Below, piece by piece: positions 42,206 to 52,120 of a stretch of 52,120 nt of DNA (positions within the stretch are counted from its first letter, which is position 1; each line of letters begins with the position of its first letter). Source of the stretch: Chara braunii (Eukaryota > Streptophyta > Charophyceae > Charales > Characeae); the NCBI GenBank assembly GCA_003427395.1, contig BFEA01000034.1, forward strand, positions 3,351,655 to 3,403,774, written 5' to 3'. Made by a program: the position numbers and the translations under genes. Under the pieces are notes generated by a model. That model saw nothing but the letters and a program-made list of their open reading frames with translations. It was not told where the DNA came from and did not search any database.

Positions 42206-42756
42206 TTCTTATGTCATATGTAAACAAAGGTATTGGGGTTTATCCAACCGAGAGACAACAAATTATTTATAAGAATAATAATTTGAGGGGTTTGTGAAAG
42301 TACTTACCCATTGTGGTATAGACTTACATGTGGTTGAATGTGGACTCTACTTGTTTTAAGTCTTAAGTTTTGATAGGTAGTTGTTTTAGATGTTCGCCAC
42401 GTGCTCGAGTTATAAGAGTTGGTTCAATTTTTGCATTTTCTAAATTAAGTTTATTTCACATACTTGGCTTTGTATAATCTTTGGAAAGACACTTTCCGTA
42501 AGGAAAGTACTACCAAAATTTCTGGAAATGCAAGGGGTTAGTCAAATTTTTCTTTATAAAAACTCAACTTTTGTCTAAGTTTTATATATGACTTAGTAAA
42601 AGTTTTGGAAGCCTACTTTTATAGGGGTGGTTCTGACCAAATTTTATAGGATTATTTTGTGAAGCATAAGTAATTGTCATATTTTGTATTTAGCTTTGTA
42701 CAAATTTTGGAAAGGATCCTATCTAGAGGGAGTGTTGCTGAAATTTCTGCAAATCC
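42206..42756 (+). other. A/T-rich non-coding part of A2
   Basis: Matches A1 from about 7971 on, including the CCACGTGCT stretch at 42399. No gene recognised. Confidence 0.5.
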
Positions 42757-42933
42757 TAGCCTACCAGTCAGGGCGTCCGGATTCCGGTTGGCCAGCCCGT
42801 GTAAGAACCAGGGAAGGTCCAAAAAATAATAATAACAGTAATAATTTTAAAAACTCTGAAAAAATATTATATTATGCAGAAAGTTAACTGAGCAACTTTT
42901 GTCTCAGGGTCACATCGAAATTCTTCACCGATT

Positions 42934-42979
<46 letters not shown>

Positions 42980-43016
42980 CCGGTCAGGTGACCCCGGACC
43001 ACTTCGATAGCTTATT
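42757..43016. mobile_element. MITE-like insertion in A2
   Basis: The A1 counterpart (8460-8520) is continuous here. The insertion has GC-rich ends with inverted similarity (GTCAGGGCGTCCGG near 42768, and minus-strand GGTCCGGGGTCACCTGACC near the right end), a long poly(T) run (42939-42977), and a core with GCAACTTTTGTCTCAGGGTC like those at 5163 and 12060. Flanking CAAATC words (about 42750 and 43018) may be the target duplication. Confidence 0.6.
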
Positions 43017-44599
43017 ACAAATCTCAAAATTAGTTTAGTTTTGTCTTCGTAAAATTCAAGTTTCATATTGAGTTCATGTATGGTTTCATATGAATCTGAT
43101 AAACCTACTTCTCTAAAGGAGATGTTTCCCAACTTTTTTATAAGTTCGGCAGTTAGACAAAAGATGACTCTGAAAAATCAAAAATCGCTTTCAGATTTCA
43201 TATTTAGTCTTATATAAATTATGCTCAAACTGTTTTTCTGCGGGAAGCGCTGCCTAAATTTTTTGAAATCTAGAGGAGAAAATATTTTAGAATTTTTAAG
43301 GTTTGACAATCTGTCCTTACTTAGGGCAGATACTGCCGAAATTCGTGACATTTTTAGACATATATAAAAGGTAAGGTAGGAAGGTAAGAGTACTTCATAC
43401 TTACTCAAACATAGTTTGGGCACTGTTTTGTGTTGTGTTGCAGGTCATTTTTCATTCGGATTATTTCGATATTTGACTAGCTTCAAGCTGATTCTACGAG
43501 GATCATCTTCTGTTGTCTTTTGATATCAGGTTTGTTTCCGACTCAACCCTAACTCATTCTCGCTGCTCAACCTAAGCCCTTAACCACTGAGGGTTGAATT
43601 GTTTCTTTGAGGTTTTACCCGGACTTTTATTAAATGACCATTTGTGTTCTTTTGGAAGGTTGGACAAAGGTTGGAGCTTGTGTGAATAAGGCAGGGGGTG
43701 TGAGTGTAAAGAGTCGTTGAAGTTGACCACGTGTAGTGTGTGGTATATCGATGATTGAATCCTTGGTGTGACTGCAGATATGTTTTTTTAAATCGAAGTC
43801 CGGATTTAACTTTGTTTGTGATCATGTGAATATTTTGAAGGAAGTCACATTGTGATTGTGAGAGTCATTGCCTCGTGTTTTATAACCCCGTTGTATGTAT
43901 ATTTTTGCGTATACGCGCTGTCTACTTTGATCGTATATAAGGATTGAGTAAATTTGTGTCGAGAGAAAAAAAAAGGTTTCCTTTTACTTCTGCATTTTTA
44001 GATTTTTATAATTGGACGTTGAGGTTTGTGGCGACTGTTAAAGTCAAACCCCGTTACTTGTTTTCAACCTCTGAAGATGGAGCCCCACTTGAGGATCCGA
44101 GGCGTTTGACCTCCACTAAGGGACGACGCCCTTGTACCTCTCCTCTCCGTAGTGTGTAGAAGAGGGTAGGTTTCGCAATCACAAATGTGATTATCTAACA
44201 TCAAAAGATTAACCCTCTAGGACGTGTGTCAGCCGACACTTGAGTGTCGAATGTGGCCTTCAAAATTATTGAGGACCTCATGCTTGTGAATACTACATAG
44301 TACTTCACAATCTCGATCGCTTGCGTATTCATCCATGGTTGGTCGATATGATAAAATTTATATAGTTGCGATATTTATTCAAGAGTCTCGTTCGCGACAC
44401 CCACCTAATTTTGTCGTCGAAAGTTATGGGTCAGATGTGGAAAAAGAGACTAGGTGTGATTTACGTACGAAGTTTAATTTTATTTTTATGAGATGTATCA
44501 AGTGGTTAGATTTTACCGTCCTAATCGGCTGGAGTAGGATTGGGTTCGAGAGATTGCCGCATCAGACGACGATTCACTCACTCGTGCAATTCGGGTGTT
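43017..44599 (+). other. A/T-rich non-coding part of A2, second half
   Basis: Colinear with A1 8520-9984. No reading frame is shared by the two copies. Confidence 0.55.
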
Positions 44600-44900
44600 A
44601 ACTGCGCGTACCCCCTATACTTCAACGAACAAGAAACGCCCTTGGTCGGGCCACCTTTGTGATTGCATACAAAAAGTTTTTGCATGTGGTTCAGTAGCTC
44701 GGTGAGGATACGTCCACCTAAGGGATGGTGATAGGTCCCACGAGTGGAGTAAAGTTGTATCTCGCATGACCCTATCCTGTCGTAGGGGTTCGTGAGAGGT
44801 ATGGTTGACGCACTCGGCCGGAACGGTAACGCTCTTCTTGACAAGCCTTGCAAAATTATGTGTGACGCGGCCTAGAGGGTCCCCCTTGCGCGATGGAAAC
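44600..44900 (+). repeat. LTR-associated block, copy 6 (A2 right end)
   Basis: Shares CGTACCCCCTATACTTCA, CAGTAGCTCGG, CCACCTAAGGGATGGTGATA and TGTGTGACGCGGCCTAGAGG with the other copies. It faces an inverted block about 100 bases further on. Confidence 0.75.
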
Positions 44901-44999
44901 ACTCGATATCGACGATCTATAAGATGATTCCTATAATCTGTAAAAATTAGAGGAAATTTTAAAATAGGAAATCGGTCAGCTTTCCTTCCAGGCCGATCA

Positions 45000-45480
45000 A
45001 GTTCAAGAACTTCGACTCGGAATCCTGCTGTCGAGCGCATCGGCTCCTACCTTTTTTGCAAACGGCGGCAATTCTCTGACTATGTCATACAAGAGTTAAA
45101 AAAAAAAAAAAAAAAAAAAGAGACAATTTGGAGACAATACGTAAGTAGTCCCATAAACCGCCTAAACGGACGTAGTTGTGATGCCACCTCGCCACTCTGG
45201 CTGAGTGCCTCAACTCCACCTCTCACGATCCCTTGCGACAAGACAAGTTTTCACGAGTTACAACTTACCTTCCCTAAGGGACTGTCACCATGCTTAGGCG
45301 TATACCCCTAGCGAGCTTCTGACCCACAAATGAAAGTTTTTATATGTAGTCCCAAAGGTAGATCGATCGAGGATGTTTGCTCATTCGCTGCACTATAGGC
45401 ACGCGTGGTTGAAACACAGTTTGAACCTAAACATCGTTTGTTCCCCAGGGTGTTGATCTCCTAAGTACAAACTCACTTCG
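45000..45480 (-). repeat. LTR-associated block, copy 7
   Basis: Shares CAAACGGCGGCAATTCTC, GAGACAATACGTAAGTAGT, CCTTGCGACAAGACAAGTTTT and GGACTGTCACCATGCTTA-type words with 50190-50440. A poly(A) run lies at 45097-45120. Confidence 0.7.
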
Positions 45481-48400
45481 ATTGACTAGGACGGTCCTCA
45501 CCAAGCATGAAACTCACAAGCAGTTTTAATCCCTTAGATACAATTAAGAAAAAATACAACGCATTTGGTGGAACCGGTGAACCATTCAGGTCGAATGGGA
45601 CAGAGGGCTCGTAGTACCTAACTAAGTGAATCAGCAGACGGGAAGGAGCCTAAATCGACGGACTTGAGTTAGTCCGTCGCACACTCAAGGCCAGCGAACG
45701 AAGTGGGCGCTCGAACTCCGAAACTGCTTGCTGGAGGCAGCACCCGCATTTGTACTAACAATTAAACTAAACTACAATATGATTGATCGACTTTGGTCAA
45801 TAGAAAGACATACATACACAAAAATATAATTTCTACAACTATCACACATTTATATAATCAACGTGACCTTTGAATATGAAAGTATTCAAATATCATAAGG
45901 TATAACACAAACTATAAATAATATCAGTCGAATTTCGTAGATTCGAGTACGAGAAGTCGAACCACTCGAGGTTGGGCTTATAAGATAAGCCGACAAGGTA
46001 GTCGGGCTACCCTAGTTTTGACTTAATAAGTTGAGCCGCCAAAGTTATCCATTTCATTCCTATGTTGATTGGGGACACCTAAGTTTTAGCCATCGTGAGA
46101 AATGATTATTTTCTATGTTTTATGAATGATGAAGTATCACCTTTTCCATAAGGACATTCGAAGCATTGTCGTAGTCGTTGCCTTTTCCTGAAAAACGCCA
46201 CCACCTCTCCTCTTTAATCGTCGCGCACCTAACGATGTAAGAAGTGGTTTGGGGTACTTCTCCTCCTCGCCTGAGTGCATGACTCGGATTTCAGAAGTTA
46301 AGTCTTCTCCTTCGAAGAGTCCACTTTGGGTTGACGATAGGGCTGACTCCTAAGGCAACAAACCTCCACCCTAAATATCTCACAAAGAGGAGGAGCTCCC
46401 GTACTCCGAGCGAAATCGTCACATTTCTTCCTCTATTGCAAAAGTAGCTTAGACGAAATAGAACCAGAGAGGATAAAGGATGAAAGTTATTTTGATGGGT
46501 ATAGGCAAGATGGGTCACTCGGGATAGTATGAGGACCATTGGAAATAAAATTAAGTTCATGTTAACTTTCTTCATTTTGTTATCGAGAATATTCTCTTTT
46601 TGTTATAGAGTTTTTTTAATCCCACTTACTCTACGCTTAGTTTTTGAAAATAATTAAACAACCATTAGTGGAGGACCACTCAGGATACAAAATTTACGCA
46701 TATAAGGTTTCTTTTCCATTCAACCATATTCATATTTGCACATCCATTCAATCAAGAAGCAAGAAAACCACAATCTACATCTGTGGGTCAAACCTTTCCA
46801 TTCACATTAGAACACACATTTCCTTTCCCTTTTCAAATAACATTTTATTAAATAGGGTCAAGAAAGTGTGAGTTCATAGGTGTGAAGAGAGTCTGAGCCA
46901 AACTGTCTGACCTTGAGTGAAGTATATACTGACTCACTCAAGAAAGCCACATAATATCTCAATCAAGTAGGAAAACAAACGTTATCGATGTCAAATATAT
47001 TTGATCCACAACTCGTTCAATCGCAGTCTCGTGGCCAAAAGACAATCATTTTTTTTCCCCCAACCGCCAAGTCCGACAAAACGAACTCAATGAGATAAAC
47101 CTCGAGGAGGCCGGTCTCAAAGTAAGCCCCAAATGGTCCCAACGTAGTCCCAACTACACCACCAAGACCTAAGGATTGTCCTAAGTTTATCACCAATCCC
47201 AAACTGCATCACCAAAAAAATAATATGCATTTCATTGAATGTCGTAAACCAAAAGTCATCCCCCAATCGCCGCACCTAGAAAAATCAATTTTCGTCGCAC
47301 ACCATAGCCAAGATTCACGCTTCATGCAACAACCGCGGCCCCAGTGACGTCGGGCAACACTTCCACCTCACCACCAAAAAAATGGTGCTTCGCTCCGAAA
47401 CATTTCGGCATCATGATCCCACAAAAAATTCAGCCGCCGACGTACCAAAATTTGGCAACATAACCCCTAAAAATCGGGGTGCAGCCTGCCACACATCCAC
47501 TCCACCGCAGGATGCCAACGTCGTCGAAGTCCTGTTAAAAACAAAACCTCAGACCGAAAATATCCCGGTCCAAAGGTCTCTTAAAGAGTCTGGTTAAGAG
47601 CCCTGGTTTTACAAGACGGTCACAGGGATGACCCCGTAGACAAAACACCAACCTAGACTTGGGGCAGAGTGCCCCCAGTTTTGGCTATGACTGCTCCACT
47701 CCTCCTCTAGCTCCCTGCAAACCTCAAACTTCACCAGCCTAGCAAACCTCCATGTTCCCTCGTAGCTCCTCCAACAGGTCTATCAGCCTAGCAGACTTCC
47801 ATGTCCCCTTTTATACTTGTTGAAAGGTTGTGGGAGCAACTTGGCCCATAGACAAAAATTCAGCTAAACCTAGGTCCTTCATCTGAACTCAAGATCAAGG
47901 GTCACAATCATTGGTTTCCCCCTAGAAGAAACAGGGGCCTTCAAACTTTAATGTACCTGGGTTTTTGTCAGGCTGCGTGTGTCAAGGAAATGGTACACCA
48001 AGCCATTCCTTGTGGCATTGCTCTATCTCCAACTACTCCCTTTAACTATGCACCTTTTCAACATTGCAGTCATGTTCAGACCATCCCCCTACTGCCCCTT
48101 TCTACTATGGATCCAAAAAGGGCTCAACGTAAAAACAAGGTCAGAATAAAAATAAAATAAAATAATAAAAAAAATAAAAATAAAAAAAATAAAAAAACTC
48201 GTTTTCCCCCAAACATGCTTTATTGGTAGGGAGTGCTCAGGGGTGCCCGTTAGGCCGTCCCAACCTGCTGAAAAGCAGGTCCGAGTTCAAGCCCCTGCTA
48301 TGATCAGGTGGGGGTACTAAAAAGTATGTCAACTATAACGGATTTTAGTTAAAAGTTAGTTCAATAAAAAAAAAATCTAACAAAAATCAAGCATGTGGGA

Positions 48401-50099
48401 TAGGTGGCGGTAAAAAAAAATCATTTCAGACATCAAAAACTACTGGCGCAAGTTAAAACATATGTTTTTTTTCAAGATCTTTATCCCGTCTTCCCCCCCC
48501 CCCCTTTTTCAACAGGCTCTACCAACGAGGCAAGGCACGTCGTGGTGTCATTAGATCTCCACGAGCTGCTGAAACACAGACCCAAACTCGAAGTCGGGTA
48601 CAACAAGGGTGCCATCACCTCCTAAAGGTACAACCCATTGAACAACGTCCCATCGTTTCACACAAATTAACAACAAATATCATAATTCTTATGAAATTTT
48701 TATGTGACAGCAACAATCACAATATACGAGAACTCAAATGATGGTATGAAATTAGGTCAGAACTTTGCACAAACAAGGCCACAATACAAATACAACACCA
48801 AAACTGGTTTTAACCTCCATAAGTCTAAACATTAAAAACAAAAAAAAACTTGATTTTGGCTTCAAAAACCTAAAAATCAGCATCCTCACTCAATAGTTGG
48901 AATGTTACCAGATTTCGCTCTTCGCAAGACTAAAATAAAAACTTGAATCCAAATTCTGCCCATGGAAACCTAAAGTTTTAAACATATTTTTCATAATGGT
49001 AACAACATCATCCTACTGGGGGCCAACTATTTGTCTCTCTGGATGGTACCAGATGCGTCCGGCTAGTACAAAAATGACATCCATTCAGTTGACACACGCA
49101 TATGTATCATTGGGAAAACGCCCATTACTATCGGGAATCAAACTTCAATCTCGCATGTCCATGGGGATGCATTTTTCACACCTCGGCGCGCCAAAGTACT
49201 GCCAGGAGTTTAACGTGGGTCACCTACATAACACAGGGATACTCAAAGTATACTACAGTAATGGATGCCGAAAAAAAAAAAAACACGTGGGTCTTCAACT
49301 ATCTCTTTCTGAAAACTCTTTTTAACCTTTAGCAAAACTCTCATGAACTGGTACTAATTCCTGACAGTTTTTCATATAATACAACCACTTGGAAGTTGTT
49401 CATATGTAGTCTAAACAAACCATCCAGAGAGAAACCATTTATCTAAAGTCCCCTCATGCAGTTCATAGTGAGATGTTGTCTTTCGGATCTTATGTACAAA
49501 GCTCATAATTTTTCAAAAAATTATCTCGACATGATAACAACTTCAATAAGAAATATTCAACAACAATGATACGACTCTCAACAATCATTTTTACATAAAA
49601 TTTCATAATGATTCAAACCAATAATTTTCAATGAATAAGACGCATTTGTGTTATAGAGATGCATCACATCTGTATAAAAAGAAAAATCTCATAATTAATG
49701 AGTTTAAGGTAAGTATATCAATCTACATATATATCATTTCAAATGCACTAGTTCATAATAAAATGTTTAACAAAAGCAGTTTGTAAATAATATAAAAGGA
49801 AGGTCAACCTCTGGTTGATAAAATTTCATAATAAAATCATATAATAATGATTATCACAATAAATTCAAACGACTCAAATAATTTTCTTAATGATAATCAC
49901 TATCACAAAAATAAAAATATTATAAACCAAATGATGTCACGAAGGTTGAAGAATAATATTCAATTGAGGTTATTCAAATAACTAACGTAACCTTGAAACA
50001 ACACTTGGTTGATGATCCTCTGAAATAATACAAAATCAAATAAGGATAATCAAATTAACTCAAAGAAGATGGAGTGTGATCAATTAATCAATCAAAGAA
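45481..50099. other. Body of the minus-strand element, no gene recognised
   Basis: Mostly A/T-rich. A perfect hairpin TTGAGTGA/TCACTCAA lies at 46913-46920 and 46934-46941. GGCTTA/TAAGCC and GGTAG/CTACC stems occur near 45985-46015. A-rich runs lie at 48150-48195. Short frames have no family resemblance. Confidence 0.5.
48228..48300 (+). repeat. tRNA-like relic
   Basis: A 6-bp anticodon-arm-like stem ACCTGC/GCAGGT around TGAAAA (48263-48280) is followed by CCGAGTTCAAGCCCC, a good B box. It resembles the CTGCTGAAA...AGTTCAA part of the tRNA/U6 unit. A weaker relative, GAGCTGCTGAAACACAGACC, lies near 48561-48580. Confidence 0.55.
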
Positions 50100-50629
50100 A
50101 TAAAATACCCGAGTATCGTTCCATCAGGGATATCGATAGGTAGCCGCTATCCACGACAACGACGTCAGGTGTTGAGCCCATCGGTTGCTGCCTTTTCGCA
50201 AAAGGCGGAAGTCCTCCCGACAACGTCACGCATGAGTTAAGAAATACAACAGACAACTCGAAGACAACGCGTAAGTAATATTGAGAACCGTCGAGATGGA
50301 TGTGGTTGTGTTTCCACCTCGTCGTTCTTGTCGAGTGTGTCAATTGTACCTCTCATGATCCCTTGCCACAGGACAAGTTTTCACGAAACACAACTCATCT
50401 TTCCCAACGGATTGTCACCACCCTTCACTCCCGGACGTCGGCAAACATCCGAACTCGAGTCCTGTAGATTTTTGCTAGGCTTTTCGGTCATAGGTCTAGT
50501 TTGAATAAACTTTTGGCAGATGCGTCAAATCTCATCAAGTCATTTATTTCGAAAACTTTGTCTATAAAGTTCGGACAACGTCCGACATGAAAAAAAAAAG
50601 ATACCCTTGTAAGGGTTTCTGCTCTAACA
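50100..50629 (-). repeat. LTR, copy 8 (start recognised)
   Basis: On the minus strand it begins TGTTAGAGC with the CCCTTACAAGGGTATC core. About 180 bases later it shows the shared block (TGGTGACAATCCGTTGGG, ACACTCGACAAGAAC) and near its end GTCGTTGTCGTGGATAGCGG. This is the clearest copy for judging LTR layout, about 500 bp. Confidence 0.65.
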
Positions 50630-51204
50630 CTACATGAATGGAGGGCCCTGCTAGGACCGAAAGGACTGGACCCCCTTGGGATATGGTAAAGATGAGATCG
50701 GGAGGAGGGTGAATGATACTTTAGGTTGGAGAGTTAGGACAAAAAGAGACTTGGTAGGTGTTGGCAGGAAACATTCCAACGTGAGACTCCTAACCGCCCG
50801 ACCCTAGTTCGAGTGGGCATCCACTTCCAGTATGGGCTCCAAGGTCTAACAAAAGTCCAGATGAGGTTGAAGACACCCTCGGAGGAAAGCCTCATAAGGA
50901 TCTTGTACTTGGTGTATAATGGAGCACCACTTGAAAACTTGCGGATGGTCAGGTAGTAGGGTTGGGCCGCCAGTGGGGAGGGTGACTAACGCAAAGCCTT
51001 AGCATTTTGGCAGTAGCTGCACCTCCCCATCTACTTCCCCTACCCCCCATTGAGTAGCAACAGTGGCTATGTCCAACATTGTCTCATACACCACACACAG
51101 CCCACTTACACTCACACTCACACCAGTGTTGGTCATAGACCCAACTAATACCGATCAGGGGTATCAAGCGGAGTATCACAGTTGATTGGCTCTTAGTGCG
51201 CCAC
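50630..51204. other. Non-coding stretch, possible SINE body
   Basis: Lies downstream, on the minus strand, of the SINE head at 51205-51285 and may be its body. No gene recognised. Confidence 0.4.
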
Positions 51205-51285
51205 ATGCGTTTATGGGGCTCGTACCCACAACCTCCTGAATGCCTCTTACGTGCCTAACCAACTGAGTTAGGTCGGGGGGCAATA
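51205..51285 (-). repeat. tRNA-derived SINE head
   Basis: On the minus strand the A box TAACTCAGTTGG is followed by GGCACGTAAGAGGCATTCAG, then GGTTGTGGGTACGAGCCCC with the B box. It is a close relative of 40008-40066. Confidence 0.75.
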
Positions 51286-52046
51286 TGCACTCTCTTAATT
51301 TTGAGAGGTAGCTATGCTAGCAAGGGTTCTGTGTATAGGCTTAGGAGTAGTGGTAGGTAGATAGTGAAAGGTGAAATTGAGAGAAAAATATAGCTTAGTT
51401 AAAAAAAAAAAAAAAAAAACCTTGCGGATTAACTCTGTAATGTGGGGTCGGAAGCCGGCGAATAAACAATAGACTGGCCTAGACAAACTAAGCGTACAAG
51501 TGGTCTCAGTTCCCCCTGATACACATGGCAAAATCTCGGGGCGCTGGACCATACACTTGTCTGATCTCACTCCTCCAACCGAACAAGAAGTTACCAGACT
51601 CTGGATACAACTCAAAGCAGTTGCCTACCAGGAACTTGCCTCCTCATTGTGGCTGCAATCACACCTGGTAGTCCCTACTGCCAAGAGCCTCGTTGAGAAC
51701 GGTATGCAGGTCAGACCTTTTTGTGATCGGTTCACAGCCCGTCCGGGTTGCATTTTCACCCCTCAGTCAATTTCATTGTCATTCATTCCACTGGTCATCT
51801 GCTTGGGTCCAACGGTAGTTGGAAAGGTGGTGAATTTGCTGAGGGGTAATTCATGGGGAACGGGCGATTGTTGCTTGAGGAGGACCGATAGCTGCCTGTG
51901 GGAGGCCGAGGAGGCCGCTTTCCTCGAACAGAAGGACACTTAAAATAAACTGCGTAGGTGTTGTATTCAAATAGAACATTACCTTTTTTTTTCCTTTCGA
52001 GGTTAGTGTATGGCCTTGTGCTCCGCCACTGACATGCTGCGTGCTG

Positions 52047-52050
<4 letters not shown>
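51286..52050. other. No gene recognised; poly(A) at 51400-51419
   Basis: A long frame (51500-51943) opens with GTG and has no recognisable domain or codon pattern. I leave it unassigned. Confidence 0.4.

Positions 52051-52120
<70 letters not shown>
52051..52120. repeat. (CT)n microsatellite at window end
   Basis: Dinucleotide run that continues to the last base. Confidence 0.97.

Larger units (their letters stand above)
38415..44900 (+). mobile_element. Repeat A, copy A2 (6.5 kb, unclassified)
   Basis: A direct-orientation paralogue of A1 (4676-10203) with the same order of landmarks. It contains a 1.2 kb segment (39290-40520) absent from A1 and an insertion at 42757-43016. It lacks the A1 MITE. 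Compared with A1, most differences in the tRNA/U6 unit are transitions, often at CpG, which fits decay under DNA methylation. No protein-coding region was recognised. Confidence 0.75.
45000..50629 (-). mobile_element. Probable minus-strand LTR element, decayed
   Basis: Two direct, minus-oriented LTR-type blocks bound this interval (45000-45480 and 50100-50629). The right one starts TGTTAGAGC on the minus strand and carries the CCCTTACAAGGGTA core, as expected for a 5' LTR. The region between has no recognisable gag or pol, so it is either fully decayed or a non-autonomous element. No target duplication was established. Confidence 0.5.

Noticed and set aside
44615-45040. 141-codon minus frame across the A2 end
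   Set aside because: It spans two facing LTR-type blocks, with no similarity to a protein family and no conservation in the copies.
51500-51943. 147-codon frame near the right end
   Set aside because: Starts with GTG, has no family resemblance, and lies among SINE and microsatellite sequence.

Overview
This window looks like nuclear DNA of a eukaryote: dense LTR-retrotransposon remains, SINE/tRNA-like relics, long microsatellites, poly(A) tracts and a 640-base assembly gap at 21961-22600. I found no intact cellular protein gene. The gag and pol fragments at 18.4-24.9 kb and 32.5-36.4 kb resemble, from memory, the Ty3/gypsy polyproteins abundant in the charophyte alga Chara. A Chara-like streptophyte genome is therefore my best guess, as inference only.

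Layout. (1) 1-4.3 kb: microsatellite, a tRNA-like relic and a fragment of an LTR-associated block that recurs across the window. (2) 4.3-14.3 kb: repeat copy A1 (+) meets an inverted relative A3 (-) near 10.2 kb, forming a palindrome with arms of about 4 kb. A1 carries a tRNA-like module followed by a U6 snRNA-like sequence, and both arms carry arrays of small hairpins with changing stems and a conserved loop. (3) 14.75-16.28 kb: the 5' end of an 18S rRNA relic (minus strand), split by a 1.29 kb poly(A)-tailed retroposon with a target-site duplication. (4) 17-18.4 kb: tRNA-like and LTR pieces. (5) 18.4-36.4 kb: one decayed Ty3/gypsy element, B, in the order gag, protease, RT, RNase H, integrase, then a long post-integrase reading region. 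Its pol is split by a 1.29 kb insertion (about 21.57-22.86 kb, containing the gap) and by a 7.64 kb nested element, N1 (24873-32508), with a short target duplication. N1 holds exon-like pieces, microsatellites, a near-perfect 48-bp hairpin and several RNA-like stem structures.

(6) 38.4-44.9 kb: repeat copy A2, a direct paralogue of A1 with the same tRNA-like/U6-like unit and hairpin array. Comparing A1 and A2 shows empty sites for small inserted elements and mostly transition changes, many at CpG. (7) 45.0-50.63 kb: a probable minus-strand LTR element whose body is non-coding or fully decayed. (8) 50.6-52.1 kb: a tRNA-derived SINE head, a poly(A) tract and a terminal (CT)n microsatellite.

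The strongest candidates for something undescribed are the covarying hairpin arrays, the tRNA-like/U6-like chimeric unit, and the 26-bp amplification at the integrase active site, which by itself accounts for the pol frameshift there.
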